Assembly: GCA_046291875.1 (NCBI GenBank) | Contig: JBKBSF010000003.1 | Span: 1-64,000, forward strand | Direction: 5' to 3' | Length of the DNA stretch: 64,000 nt | DNA from: SKVR01 sp046291875 | GTDB taxonomy: Bacteria; Bacteroidota; Bacteroidia; Bacteroidales; UBA7960 | In this document: positions 15,920-24,866 of the stretch, piece after piece | Layout: every line of letters begins with the position of its first letter | How positions within the stretch are numbered: position 1 is the first letter of the stretch | Program-made: the position numbers and the translations under genes | Notes under the pieces: model-generated | Databases searched by the model: none | What the model was told of the DNA's origin: nothing | The model's input: the letters and a program-made list of their open reading frames with translations, nothing else

Positions 15920-17230
15920 CTAAAGTGACAGCAATAACCACAGAAAAAGTCCGGCGGTGAGAGAGCCTCCCAGGTTCACCAGATCGTTGGGGGTGATTTT
16001 TTCCGGATGTTCAACCCGGAAAAATTTCAACGACAACAACCGGCCTTCCACAAAGGCTCCCAGCAGTGTATCGGCAAAACAGGCAAGAAATGCGGAGGTA
16101 GTAATCAGCAGCAGGATTTGCCAGTCCCATTGAGAAAAAAACAAGGGCCAGGAGGTAAATGCAATCAGGCCAGCACCTGCCAGTGCAGCCAGTGTGCCTC
16201 CCGGCGAAACACCCCCTGTTACACCAGCCCTGTGCATACGGAAATCGGACAAAGAAAAACTTCTCCGGTTGATCAGTGGCCCCAGTTCACTGGCCCAGGT
16301 ATCGGCCGTAACGGCGGCCACATAAGTAATGAAAAGGTAAATAAAAAATGTTTGAGGCCACAACAGATAGAGCACAGCAGAGCACACTGCCCACAAACTG
16401 TTGGCGGCCACCTGCCAGGCATTGCGTCCGCCCGAACGCTTCTTCTCAAAAACGGTTGCCTTTAACCTGGTAAAAGCAACCGAAGTAAGGAAAAATACCA
16501 TTACCGGTACCAGCCATTGCCAGCCCATTACTCCCAGCAGAAAAACCCCCAGCACCCAAGCCGCCAGGCTTCCGAAATGGCTCAGAAACCTCAGCAGGAA
16601 AAGAAGCCATGCCGCACCACCAAAAAACAAAACAACCGACACAAGCAGCAGATAATCTGGCTCCTGCACCAGACTCCAGGAAAAATAGAGGGCAAGCCCA
16701 AGGGGGATGGTCAGGTTATCGGACCCACGCCAGGAAAGCAATTCTAAAACCACTGAAAGCAATACCAGGCTCAACAGAAAAAAAACATCAAAAGATCCGG
16801 GACTTGGAAGCACAATGAGGAAAATCAGGCAGGAGGAAATGGCAAAAGCCGCCATTCCGAAAAAACTCTTCGGATCGTGCAGCAACCGAAACCTTCCGTT
16901 GCCCCGGCGCAATTGCCCCAACAGGTTGGCCATAGGATCAGAAACCGCCAGCACCAGCAGGGAAGCCTGGAAATAGACCATGGGCTGATGGTAGAGTATC
17001 AGGAAAGAGCTCAAAATCCCTACAGGATAGAACAGGGTTCCCAGGCTCCCGTCGCCCGTGCGATGCAGCTGCGAAAAACCCTGGTAGGGAAAGGTAAGAA
17101 ACGAAAATACCGAACCCAGAAGGATCAGCACCAGTATAATATCACGCTCCAGCCATCTGGAGAGCAGAAAAAGCAACAACCCCACCACCAAGTGGATGGC
17201 TTTGCGAAACATGCGTTGTCGATCAGACAT
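15920..17230 (-). CDS. Fusion of phytol-kinase-like and DUF92 (VTE6-like) domains
   Basis: A 436-residue polytopic membrane protein. Residues about 5-200 resemble dolichol/phytol kinases (VTE5-like): RKAIHLVVGLLLF at the start, then AVSDPMANLLGQLRRGNG and HDPKSFFGMAAF. Residues about 220-436 are a DUF92 domain as in plant and cyanobacterial VTE6: TADTWASELGP, GVTGGVSPGGTLAALAGA and ACFADTLLGAFVEGR. In the phytol salvage route VTE5 makes phytyl phosphate and VTE6 makes the diphosphate, so one protein may carry out both steps for a prenol. This is inference by homology. It faces the UbiA prenyltransferase tail to tail. Its opposite strand has several open frames, all shadows. Confidence 0.7.
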   Translation of the reverse strand: MSDRQRMFRKAIHLVVGLLLFLLSRWLERDIILVLILLGSVFSFLTFPYQGFSQLHRTGDGSLGTLFYPVGILSSFLILYHQPMVYFQASLLVLAVSDPMANLLGQLRRGNGRFRLLHDPKSFFGMAAFAISSCLIFLIVLPSPGSFDVFFLLSLVLLSVVLELLSWRGSDNLTIPLGLALYFSWSLVQEPDYLLLVSVVLFFGGAAWLLFLLRFLSHFGSLAAWVLGVFLLGVMGWQWLVPVMVFFLTSVAFTRLKATVFEKKRSGGRNAWQVAANSLWAVCSAVLYLLWPQTFFIYLFITYVAAVTADTWASELGPLINRRSFSLSDFRMHRAGVTGGVSPGGTLAALAGAGLIAFTSWPLFFSQWDWQILLLITTSAFLACFADTLLGAFVEGRLLSLKFFRVEHPEKITPNDLVNLGGSLTAGLFLWLLLSL

Positions 17231-17455
17231 AACTCAAATTCAAAACAAGTAAGTAACCCTTATCGGGCTGATTTGTTGGAGGAAAAAATCATAGAAATCC
17301 CTGTTGGTTTTCCAACCCCACAAAAGTAGTGAATTCACAGGGGGGAGAGAAGCTTTTCTCCTATTCATATTTGCCTGTTCGATGCCGGGCAGTATGCAGG
17401 AAATTGCTTTCCCGCATCAAAAAATCCCTTAAATTTACCCTTTGCAAATGCCCCA

Positions 17456-17752
17456 ATGATGAACCGTAGCGACGAACGATTTGTGAAAAACTGGTCATAC
17501 ACCCGTAAAATGGGTCGTTTCCGCTATGCCCTTACCCATGGTTTTGTATTTGGACTTATCCTGTTTCTTTTTACCGGCTTGTATGGCTTATGGGAAAAAT
17601 CTTTTTCTGAAGTATTTCTCAGTCTGAGGTCGGGCCTTGTATTTTTATTCTGGGTGGCAGGGGGAGTGGTGGCTTATGGCACAACCTTCTGGCCCATCAA
17701 CGAGTATTTATACAAAAAGAAAATGAGCGACCAGCAAGCCGAGCAACCCTGA
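17456..17752 (+). CDS. Small two-TM membrane protein, unknown
   Basis: A 98-residue protein with two hydrophobic segments (about 26-46 and 60-80) and charged ends (SDERFVKNWSYTRKMGRFRYA at the start, YLYKKKMSDQQ at the end). I do not recognise the family. It has two adjacent ATG codons (17456 and 17459), and either could serve. The xseB gene starts 65 bases downstream on the same strand. The even codon usage and length support a real gene. Confidence 0.6.
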   Translation: MMNRSDERFVKNWSYTRKMGRFRYALTHGFVFGLILFLFTGLYGLWEKSFSEVFLSLRSGLVFLFWVAGGVVAYGTTFWPINEYLYKKKMSDQQAEQP

Positions 17753-17817
17753 TTGGGGTAAAGTAAGCTGTTGCAACCCGTCAGATTAAGCAGACAATAT
17801 TAAAAAGACATCCGAAC

Positions 17818-18024
17818 ATGAAATACAGCCAAGCTATAGAAGAGCTGGAGAGCATTGTACAGGAAATGGAGAGTGCCAATATCAGCGTCGACGAGTTATC
17901 TGCCAGGATCAAAAGAGCCTCTGAGCTGATCAACATTTGCCGACAGGCATTATCTTCTACCCAGGAAGAGGTAGAGAGCATCCTTTCGGAGATCAAAGAA
18001 AAATCAAAGCCCGGCGCACAGTAA
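17818..18024 (+). CDS. xseB: Exodeoxyribonuclease VII small subunit
   Basis: A 68-residue, fully helical protein with the XseB pattern: YSQAIEELESIVQEMESANISVDEL (residues 3-27 in two pieces), then a second helix with SELINICRQAL. Exonuclease VII small subunits coat the coiled-coil arms of XseA and are needed for single-strand DNA degradation. The xseA gene is not adjacent, which is unlike many genomes where the two are neighbours. The length is typical. Confidence is high from the family pattern. Confidence 0.9.
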   Translation: MKYSQAIEELESIVQEMESANISVDELSARIKRASELINICRQALSSTQEEVESILSEIKEKSKPGAQ

Positions 18025-18070
18025 GCAGCCAGGCTTTGCAATCTGTTTTCAGGGGCTTGCACCCGATGTT

Positions 18071-20011
18071 TTACTTTTTCCCTTTTCTTTTCCTTTTAAT
18101 TGCCCAGCGTATGAGTGCTGCAAAACCCACCAGCACACCTGCAAGCACCATGTATGACAACACATACAGAGGCATCCCTTTTTCTTCCACAATCCGCCCC
18201 TGGGTTTGCTGATACACGGCAGGCATTACCGGCAGCCCATGTTCATTGGCTTCGAAAGACATGGCATATCGCGCCACCGCTTCCCATACCTTAAACTCCT
18301 GGCCGTTGTGGTAAATAATGGTTTGGTCAAGCTCAAGGGGTTGCCCATCCTTATCCTTGAGAACCAGCTTGAGCTTGGGCAGTATCTCCCCAATCATGGG
18401 CAGGAAAGAAGTAAGATAATGATCGGCTACCAGGTGAAACAGGCGTGGGTCGTCTTTACGCAGTTTTTCATATTCCCCTTCTCTTTGTATGCCTTCACCG
18501 GTAAAGAGGTGAACCTCCTGCACCGAGCGGTAAGCAGGCACGGGTATACCCGCAAAGGGAATAGTAAGCCAGGTGATCTTTCCCGGGTCGTAGGTGTACT
18601 TAAGCCCCGAAAACTGCAGAAAGTACATATCTCCCATCAGCCGCGAGAGCAGGCCGGCAATCTCCAGGATGTTATACACCTCCTGTGCTGTAAGGTAAAT
18701 AGACACCATGGGGTATCCGGGTCGCATATCCGGCCCCGACCCCAGTCCGGAAATGGTTACCAGATCCATAAACGATACCCGGTTTTGAGACCATGGCATG
18801 GTACCAGGAATGATATCTCCCCTGATCACCCCATTGGCCTGTATGGCAATGTCGACCCGTCGGCCTGTAACCTTCTGTGCTTCCAGCCGCATGGCATCCA
18901 CCACAAAATTCCCTACGGTGGTTTCCTGCAGGTCAGCATGTTTTTTTAGCGGAAAGCTGGAATACAAAATATGGGCATAGGCATTGGTGAACAAGCTGTC
19001 GGTGAAGTTCACCAGAAAATCGTTGAGCCGATGGGTAAAATACCCCACCCGCTGCAACACTTCCTGGTCTTCTGCTACCTCGGCGTTGAGAGGGATCTGA
19101 TAAGGATTGCCATTGACCTCATTGACAAGACTGAGGGTTTGGCTGCCGGGGTCATACTCCAGTTCCAGCATGCCCAGGTTGCGCAAATAATAGCTGCTGT
19201 GCAGCATGATGGTATTGTTTATTATTTCCGGTTCAAGGGTTTGATAATGGTCGTGGCCTCCCAGCAAAACATCAATATTGCTCACAGTACGGGCTATGAG
19301 CCGGTCTTCGCGCAATCCGGAGTGCGAAAGCAGTACCACGATGTTGGCACCTTCTTCTTTCAACAGATCGGCTTGTTTTTGGGCCATTGCCACCGGGTCA
19401 GAGACTTTAACCGGATCGGCCATGGGTGCTACCGAATAGGCATCCTCGCCCAACAACCCGAATACTCCCACCCTGAGCCCATTGGAAAGCTCAATGATCT
19501 TGCGTGGCAAAAACTCCACCTGCTCCAGGGCATGCCCCTCCGGGATCTCCAGGTTGGCTATGAGCAAAGGCAGCCTGCTGTGGCTTTGCGGATAGCCCAG
19601 CCTTTTAAAATAATCGGCCAGCACATCGGGACCGTAGTCAAACTCATGGTTGCCTATGGTTACAGCATCGTATCCGATCTCTTTCATCAATTCAATCTCA
19701 GGTGAATATCCCTCCAGGATAAGCCATGCATAAGGCGATCCGCCGATAAAATCGCCCGAAGAAAGCAGCAATACGGGTTCTTCTCCTTTTTGGGCACGGA
19801 TCTGGTTCACCATACCTGCCAGGCGCGCAAAACCGCCCAATGAGGGATTGCTCTCCCAGGGATGGTAGTCTGCAGCAGGCAGCGGTGAAAGCACACTGTG
19901 CTCATCGCTGGTGTGCAAAAGAGTAAAACGCTGGGATTGTGAAAAGATCTGCATAGGCATAAGCATTAAGATGATTACAAAGCAGACGGGAAATGGGATC
20001 AGTTTCTTCAT
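18071..20011 (-). CDS. 5'-nucleotidase/metallophosphatase with C-terminal TM anchor
   Basis: A 646-residue exported phosphatase of the UshA/5'-nucleotidase family, probably hydrolysing nucleotides or sugar-nucleotides outside the cytoplasm. A signal peptide occupies about residues 1-24. The dimetal site is visible: HTSDEHS (about 32-38), GDFIGGSP, GNHEFDYGP, LLSHSG and GGHDHYQ. From about residue 340 the 5'-nucleotidase C-terminal domain follows, with NGVIRGDI and the substrate stacking region. The C-terminus has a membrane segment (about 614-637) and a KRKRKGKK tail, so the protein is anchored by its C-terminus. ATG 20011 is chosen to place the signal peptide first. It is monocistronic. Confidence 0.85.
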   Translation of the reverse strand: MKKLIPFPVCFVIILMLMPMQIFSQSQRFTLLHTSDEHSVLSPLPAADYHPWESNPSLGGFARLAGMVNQIRAQKGEEPVLLLSSGDFIGGSPYAWLILEGYSPEIELMKEIGYDAVTIGNHEFDYGPDVLADYFKRLGYPQSHSRLPLLIANLEIPEGHALEQVEFLPRKIIELSNGLRVGVFGLLGEDAYSVAPMADPVKVSDPVAMAQKQADLLKEEGANIVVLLSHSGLREDRLIARTVSNIDVLLGGHDHYQTLEPEIINNTIMLHSSYYLRNLGMLELEYDPGSQTLSLVNEVNGNPYQIPLNAEVAEDQEVLQRVGYFTHRLNDFLVNFTDSLFTNAYAHILYSSFPLKKHADLQETTVGNFVVDAMRLEAQKVTGRRVDIAIQANGVIRGDIIPGTMPWSQNRVSFMDLVTISGLGSGPDMRPGYPMVSIYLTAQEVYNILEIAGLLSRLMGDMYFLQFSGLKYTYDPGKITWLTIPFAGIPVPAYRSVQEVHLFTGEGIQREGEYEKLRKDDPRLFHLVADHYLTSFLPMIGEILPKLKLVLKDKDGQPLELDQTIIYHNGQEFKVWEAVARYAMSFEANEHGLPVMPAVYQQTQGRIVEEKGMPLYVLSYMVLAGVLVGFAALIRWAIKRKRKGKK

Positions 20012-20199
20012 GGTCAGGGTTATAAAGGTTCGATACATTGGGTGTATTGAGCAAATGACTTTAACACATTCAAAGTAAAGGATTTTTTTCGGAATAAAGG
20101 TAAATTCAATCTTAAGCCTTGCATTTTGGCTGTTGTCGAGCTTTCGGCGACCTGGACACTACCTGTGCAAAAAGCCCTGCTGTATTGCTTTTAATTTGG

Positions 20200-20207
20200 T
20201 AATTTTG
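20200..20207 (+). promoter_or_regulatory. TAnnTTTG-type -7 box before the gene at 20229
   Basis: TAATTTTG matches the Bacteroidota -7 consensus 21 bases before ATG 20229. No clear -33 element is seen at the expected distance. Confidence 0.35.
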
Positions 20208-20228
20208 CATTTCGAAAAACTTTCGCAT

Positions 20229-20711
20229 ATGCAAAAACAAAAACCCTACGAAATACTTCGCAGCATGGGGCTGCTCTATTGGGCCATGCTGCTGGGCCTT
20301 GTAATGCTTGTGGCACTGAGTGCATGGTTTGTAAACCATACCGGCGCAGCCCTGGGCAACGATCCGCAATCGCAGTACATCGTAAACACGGTATTGATAT
20401 TTCTGCTCATTGCCATTGCACCGCTCAGCTATATTGTGCCCCAGCGTATGATCGCCGCCATTGACCGCACGCTTCCCCTGGAGGATAAGCTGCTGCGCTA
20501 CAAACTGCCTGTGCTGATACGCTATTTCCTGCTCAATATGGCCGGAAGCCTTATTGCGGTGGGCTTCATGCTCAGCGGCAACACCAACCTGATGTACCTG
20601 CAGGCCATCGTGATGCTGTTTTTCCTGGTTTACAAACCTTCACCCTTTAAAGTGGCCAGCGATCTGGACCTTAACGAACAGGAAAGACAAAAACTTATGC
20701 CTGAAAACTGA
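20229..20711 (+). CDS. Four-TM membrane protein, unknown
   Basis: A 160-residue membrane protein with four hydrophobic segments (about 15-37, 50-70, 88-110, 115-133), a short charged start and a charged C-terminus (DLDLNEQERQKLM). I do not recognise the family. ATG 20229 is preferred over earlier in-frame codons because it directly precedes the first membrane segment and follows a -7-like promoter box. It precedes sufE by 92 bases on the same strand. Confidence 0.65.
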   Translation: MQKQKPYEILRSMGLLYWAMLLGLVMLVALSAWFVNHTGAALGNDPQSQYIVNTVLIFLLIAIAPLSYIVPQRMIAAIDRTLPLEDKLLRYKLPVLIRYFLLNMAGSLIAVGFMLSGNTNLMYLQAIVMLFFLVYKPSPFKVASDLDLNEQERQKLMPEN

Positions 20712-20803
20712 AAGGGTGAACAATTCGGGTACTACCGTTTTTCATTATTAATCCCCTGAAGCTTTCATACCAGGCAAGGGGTTGGATTCAACAATACTTG
20801 ATC

Positions 20804-21232
20804 ATGAACATAAAAGAGATTGAAGAAGAAATCGTTTCCGAGTTTTCCCTGTTTGATGACTGGATGGACAAGTACAACTACATCATTGAACTGGGCAAGT
20901 CGGTTGAGAAAATTGACGAACAATACAAAAAAAAGCAATACCTGATATCGGGTTGCCAGTCGCAGGTATGGGTGCATGCCGATTATCGCGAGGGCAAGGT
21001 GTTTTTTACGGCTGACAGCGATGCTCTTATCACAAAAGGCATTGTAGGCCTGCTGATTCGCGTAATGTCGGGCCAGCCCCCACAGGAGATTGTGGATGCC
21101 GATCTGGCCTTTATTGACCAGATCGGGCTGAAAGAACACCTGTCGCAAACCCGCTCCAATGGCCTGGTCAACATGATCAAGCAAATGAAGCTTTATGCAC
21201 TGGCCTTCAAAGCCAAACATCAGCAAGCCTGA
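20804..21232 (+). CDS. sufE: Cysteine desulfuration protein SufE
   Basis: A 142-residue SufE protein, the sulphur-transfer partner of the cysteine desulfurase SufS in the SUF iron-sulphur cluster pathway. The active cysteine Cys51 lies in the loop SGCQSQVWV, and the family block SDALITKGIVGLLIRVMSG follows. The C-terminal helix (TRSNGLVNMIKQMKLYAL) is also typical. An in-frame TTG six bases upstream is less likely than ATG 20804. The DUF59-type Fe-S assembly gene lies 189 bases downstream on the same strand, so this is a partial SUF locus; sufS, sufB, sufC and sufD are not in the window. Confidence 0.92.
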   Translation: MNIKEIEEEIVSEFSLFDDWMDKYNYIIELGKSVEKIDEQYKKKQYLISGCQSQVWVHADYREGKVFFTADSDALITKGIVGLLIRVMSGQPPQEIVDADLAFIDQIGLKEHLSQTRSNGLVNMIKQMKLYALAFKAKHQQA

Positions 21233-21420
21233 CCCTCTTAATGGGTGTGGGCTGTGATACCCGGTTCCATCGACGCAAGGTACGATACCAGGCGACCCGG
21301 TTAAAATGATGGTATTGCTCAGCACCCAGTTTCCGGAAACACAACAGTCAGCAGGGTTGCTGATTTTAAGAGAGGTTACCCGTCGGCCAGGATTATTTTT
21401 CACATTCAAACGCAACGATT

Positions 21421-21744
21421 ATGGACACTACGCCCAACTATATGGATCTGGAGATTCGCATCATTGATGCGCTGAAAACGGTATACGATCCAGAAATCCC
21501 GGTGAATGTATACGACCTGGGGTTGATTTATAACATCAAGGTAGACGACCAGCAGGCTGTAGCCATTACAATGACCCTTACCAACCCCAACTGCCCTGTA
21601 GCCGACACCATGCCCGGCGAGGTGCGCGACGCAGTGTTGCATGTGCAGGGAGTTGAGAAGGTTGATATAGAGTTGGTCTTCGAACCTGAATGGAACAAAG
21701 ACATGATGAGCGATGCAGCGATGCTTGAACTGGGTCTGCTTTAA
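21421..21744 (+). CDS. DUF59/MIP18-family Fe-S assembly protein (SufT-like)
   Basis: A 107-residue protein of the DUF59 (MIP18) family. The conserved core is seen: TVYDPEIPVNVYDLGLIY (about 21-38), MTLTNPNCPVADTMP with the conserved cysteine (about 57-71), then the strand EKVDIELVFEPEWNKDMMS. Members help carry or deliver iron-sulphur clusters in the SUF system. The gene follows sufE, supporting that role. The 188-base gap between them holds no obvious gene. Confidence 0.9.
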   Translation: MDTTPNYMDLEIRIIDALKTVYDPEIPVNVYDLGLIYNIKVDDQQAVAITMTLTNPNCPVADTMPGEVRDAVLHVQGVEKVDIELVFEPEWNKDMMSDAAMLELGLL

Positions 21745-21748
21745 GAAA

Positions 21749-23086
21749 TCAACGGGAATACTGCCCGATAAACAGGGGGGTATCGAAGAAATTCTCCTTC
21801 AGTATAAACAAGAAGGGGCGATCCGCAATAAAATACTTGGGAAACACCAGCGGATCGTTAAAGGCTGAAGAGGTTGTAACCACAATAATAGCAGTAGCAG
21901 CAGCAGCCTCCGATCCTTCCTCATCAATTTCGAAGAAAACCTTCTGAATGATCTCGCTGATGGCCAGATCGCCTTCAGGGCTGATTCCAGAAAAATCGGC
22001 CCTTTCGTCGAAGGCATTTTCCATACCCATTTGCTCCAGCACCTCGGCCAGGCCAAAGGTAGTTTCCAGCTTAAATTTGGGGATCTCCATATGCACCTCT
22101 TCGGGTCGCAACCTGGCCAGCATCTCTTTGTAGGTTCGGGCGTCGGGCACATAGGATGATAAGTCCGCCACCCCAGTAGCATGGGGTCTTATGAGCAACA
22201 ACGACAGGTTGGGGCTGGTGTAAGGCAATTGAATAACCAGACGGTCTTCCATTTCGAGCCACGGTATCCCATTTTCGCGCTGAATCATAAAGTCTACAGG
22301 TATTTTCTCTCCTCCTACAGAGTTGAACATCTTCTCGCGTGTTGAATCTTTCTCGAAAGGATACCTCCACGACGATTTTATGTAAATCGCATTGGCAATT
22401 ACCAGGCGGGTAAACTCGGTGAGGGTACCCTCGGGAATAAGGTTCTGGATACGATCGCGGGTAATTTGCTCTACCCACCGGTTTATTCTCTGCTCCGACT
22501 GGCGGGGCTGCGAAATAAAATCCACCTGCTCGAAAGCCCCTCCATGCCATGCATTTACATTTTGCCTGAAGCTCTCCAGCACCTGGTAAGTCTTCTCAAT
22601 AAACACACGGTTGGCCATATTAAATTCTACAAGGGTATCATCAAACATTTGTCCCAGCGTCGAGAAATAGTCAAAATAGCTTTTATGGAAAAGATCCTCA
22701 TCTTCATAAAACCCCATCAGGCGGGCCATTTGCTGGCGTGTTTCTTCGCGGGCACCACTGTAAACCACAGCCAGTGCCAAATTGAGAGAGACCGGTGAAA
22801 AGGAGAAACCTTCGCCGGGTTTTGTGCGGCTGAGTTCACGAAAAAGATCGAAAGAAAAATCGCTGAGTTGATGAATCATGTTGTACGTTTCGTTGGGTAT
22901 GGGATTCATAGGGCGGGCAGTGGAGCTGGCATCGTAAACCAGAGGAGGTGTAAGCCGATCGCCCGGTTCCTGCGTTATCAGCTCCGTGGGAGCCTCGCCT
23001 CTGGGATTGGCAGGCTCAAGAGATCTGCAGCCAAACAAGGCTGTAAAAGATACTACAACAATAAATACCAGGGTTTTGTGTTCCAT
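21749..23086 (-). CDS. Serpin-family protease inhibitor, predicted lipoprotein
   Basis: A 445-residue serpin. The N-terminus is a lipoprotein signal (hydrophobic residues 5-17, lipobox ALFGC), so it is probably membrane-anchored outside the cytoplasm. The serpin fold is recognisable: NLALAVVYSGAREETRQQM, NRVFIEKTYQV, VIANAIYIKSSWRYPF, LPKFKLE-type IPKFKLETTFGL, and the C-terminal DRPFLFILKE block. The reactive loop hinge EEGSEAAAATA is of inhibitory type (small residues at P12-P9). Counting from the hinge Gly as P15 puts P1-P1' at Thr-Ser, which predicts an elastase-like or other neutral target; this is inference. It ends four bases from the convergent DUF59 gene. Confidence 0.9.
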   Translation of the reverse strand: MEHKTLVFIVVVSFTALFGCRSLEPANPRGEAPTELITQEPGDRLTPPLVYDASSTARPMNPIPNETYNMIHQLSDFSFDLFRELSRTKPGEGFSFSPVSLNLALAVVYSGAREETRQQMARLMGFYEDEDLFHKSYFDYFSTLGQMFDDTLVEFNMANRVFIEKTYQVLESFRQNVNAWHGGAFEQVDFISQPRQSEQRINRWVEQITRDRIQNLIPEGTLTEFTRLVIANAIYIKSSWRYPFEKDSTREKMFNSVGGEKIPVDFMIQRENGIPWLEMEDRLVIQLPYTSPNLSLLLIRPHATGVADLSSYVPDARTYKEMLARLRPEEVHMEIPKFKLETTFGLAEVLEQMGMENAFDERADFSGISPEGDLAISEIIQKVFFEIDEEGSEAAAATAIIVVTTSSAFNDPLVFPKYFIADRPFLFILKENFFDTPLFIGQYSR

Positions 23087-23174
23087 ATTCATGTTTTTGG
23101 CATAAAGTTAAACAATTCTGTTTTTCAAGTTCTACAAATTTAAGAGGTCGGTTTTATTCTTAAGAAAAAGGTTG

Positions 23175-23182
23175 TATTTTTG
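23175..23182 (+). promoter_or_regulatory. TAnnTTTG-type -7 box before gcvH
   Basis: TATTTTTG lies 47 bases before the gcvH start and fits the Bacteroidota -7 consensus; no clear -33 partner is seen. Confidence 0.35.
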
Positions 23183-23229
23183 ACCCCATTACAAAACAAT
23201 CAATAATCACCCCAAAAAGTATACAAATC

Positions 23230-23607
23230 ATGAATTTTCCTGACAACTTAAAGTACACCAAAGACCACGAATGGATCCTGGTGGATGGCGACGTGGCCAC
23301 TGTAGGCATTACCGACTTTGCACAACATGAGCTGGGCGACATTGTCTACATCGAAGTCAACACTGTAGGAGAAAGCCTGGAGCAGGAAGAAACCTTTGGA
23401 ACCATCGAAGCCGTAAAAACCGTTTCCGATTTATTTATGCCCGTTTCTGGCGAAGTGGTTGAGTTTAACGAAGAGCTGGAAGGCAACCCTGAAATAGCCA
23501 ACCAGGATCCTTACGGCAAGGGATGGATCGTGAAGATCAAAATGAGCGACCCCACCGAATTGGAAGGCTTGATGGACGCTGAGAAGTACAAGGAACTGGT
23601 AGGGTAA
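23230..23607 (+). CDS. gcvH: Glycine cleavage system H protein
   Basis: A 125-residue H protein, the lipoyl carrier of the glycine cleavage system. It shuttles the aminomethyl group between the P, T and L proteins in the cytoplasm. The lipoylated lysine is Lys63 in GTIEAVKTVSDL; the start YTKDHEWI and the middle PVSGEVVEFNEEL match the family. It needs lipoate, linking it to lipA and the interrupted lipB earlier in the window. vanZ follows 17 bases later and may be co-transcribed. Confidence 0.95.
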   Translation: MNFPDNLKYTKDHEWILVDGDVATVGITDFAQHELGDIVYIEVNTVGESLEQEETFGTIEAVKTVSDLFMPVSGEVVEFNEELEGNPEIANQDPYGKGWIVKIKMSDPTELEGLMDAEKYKELVG

Positions 23608-23624
23608 GGAAACAATTTGTCCCT

Positions 23625-24026
23625 ATGAAGATCAGATATTTACTTCCGGCCATACTTTGGTCATTTGTTATTTTGCTTATCATCGGGTTGCCCGGAAGTA
23701 ATATCCCTAAAACCAACCTCTTTACTCTGCCTCATTTCGACAAGCTGGTACACGCTTTCATGTTTGCCGGTTTTGGTCTTTTTCTGGCATATGGTTTTAT
23801 CAAACAGGACAAAGAGGAAAAAATTCACCGGCATGCTTATATTGCAAGTATTACTTTTTGCGTTCTTTATGGAGGAGCAACGGAATTGATCCAGCACTAC
23901 TGGGTTTCAGGCCGAAGTGGAGAGTGGGCCGATATGCTGGCCAATACTCTGGGCGCCATGGCAGGAGTAGCACTCCTGGATGCCATTCGCCGCAACGCCC
24001 GTTTGTCAGCCTTTTTTTCGCTGTAA
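23625..24026 (+). CDS. VanZ-family membrane protein
   Basis: A 133-residue membrane protein with four hydrophobic segments. The VanZ pattern is visible: HFDKLVHAFMFAGFG (about 37-51), YGGATELIQHYWVSGRSGEWADMLANTLGAMAG (about 86-118 in pieces). The family is named for teicoplanin resistance but most members have no proven role. In Bacteroidota it is frequently placed directly after gcvH, as here (17-base gap). Confidence 0.85.
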   Translation: MKIRYLLPAILWSFVILLIIGLPGSNIPKTNLFTLPHFDKLVHAFMFAGFGLFLAYGFIKQDKEEKIHRHAYIASITFCVLYGGATELIQHYWVSGRSGEWADMLANTLGAMAGVALLDAIRRNARLSAFFSL

Positions 24027-24125
24027 AATGCCTTTGGCCATATTAGTAAAAAATTCGTATATTAGCAGGCCGTAACATTTAAATCACGCAGGCTATTCCT
24101 GTACAAACCAAGATAATTAATTTTT

Positions 24126-24800
24126 ATGGAAGCAAAAAAAACCCCAAAAGCCGACCTGGAGAGCAAAAAGCGCATATTCCTGCAGATAGGGATTGTGGTT
24201 TCTCTCATGGCTGTGTGGATGGCTTTTGAATGGAGGCAGTATGAAAGGCAGGTTGTAGACCTGGGCATGCTGGAGATCGAGATCATCGAAGAAGAAGATA
24301 TTCCGATCACCAGGCCAGAAACACCGCCCCCACCGCCCCCACCGGAGCCCTCTACCGAACTGATCATCGTTGACGATGATATTGAAATCGACGAAGAGTT
24401 TACGATTGACACCGAGGCTACTGTATTTACACAAGTTCAGGAGTTCGTGCCTATCATCGTTCAGGAAGAAGAAATTGCAGAAGAAACCATCTTTACCATT
24501 GTGGAAGACCAACCCAGCTTTCCTGGTGGCGATGCAGCCCTGATGCAGTTTCTGAGCAGCAACCTGCGTTATCCTACCATGGCCCGTGAAGCTGGCATCC
24601 AGGGTATTGTATTCGTTACCTTCGTTGTGGAGCGCGACGGAAGCATTACCGATGTAAGGATCCTCAGAGGTGTAGGTGGTGGTTTGGATGAAGAAGCCGT
24701 AAGGGTTGTAAGATCCATGCCACGCTGGACCCCCGGCCGCCAGAGAGGCCAGGCTGTTAGGGTACAGTTTAACCTGCCCATCCGCTTCGTTCTCAACTAA
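24126..24800 (+). CDS. tonB: Energy transducer TonB
   Basis: A 224-residue TonB protein that transfers energy from the inner membrane to outer-membrane receptors. A single membrane helix lies at about residues 18-35. It is followed by an acidic, Pro-rich spacer (TPPPPPPPEPS near 66-76, then many Glu/Asp). The C-terminal TonB domain covers about 132-224, with YPTMAREAGIQGIVFVTFVV, a G-x-I-x-D-V-R strand and the RxQxVRVQFNLPI end. The acidic rather than Lys/Pro-rich spacer is common in Bacteroidota. A terminator follows. Confidence 0.9.
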   Translation: MEAKKTPKADLESKKRIFLQIGIVVSLMAVWMAFEWRQYERQVVDLGMLEIEIIEEEDIPITRPETPPPPPPPEPSTELIIVDDDIEIDEEFTIDTEATVFTQVQEFVPIIVQEEEIAEETIFTIVEDQPSFPGGDAALMQFLSSNLRYPTMAREAGIQGIVFVTFVVERDGSITDVRILRGVGGGLDEEAVRVVRSMPRWTPGRQRGQAVRVQFNLPIRFVLN

Positions 24801-24819
24801 GCAAACGACGACATTTTGT

Positions 24820-24856
24820 AAAAAAACTGCAATCTCAAGGTTGCAGTTTTTTTTTG
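24820..24856. terminator. Bidirectional terminator between tonB and recG
   Basis: AAAAAACTGCAA pairs with TTGCAGTTTTTT around an eight-base loop, with A and T runs on both sides. It separates two convergent genes and can serve both. Confidence 0.85.
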
Positions 24857-24866
24857 TCCCATCCTG

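Noticed and set aside
16007..17329. Several plus-strand open frames rich in Gln, Pro and Lys opposite the DUF92 fusion
   Set aside because: Low-complexity composition typical of antisense frames of membrane proteins; the minus strand carries a clear gene.
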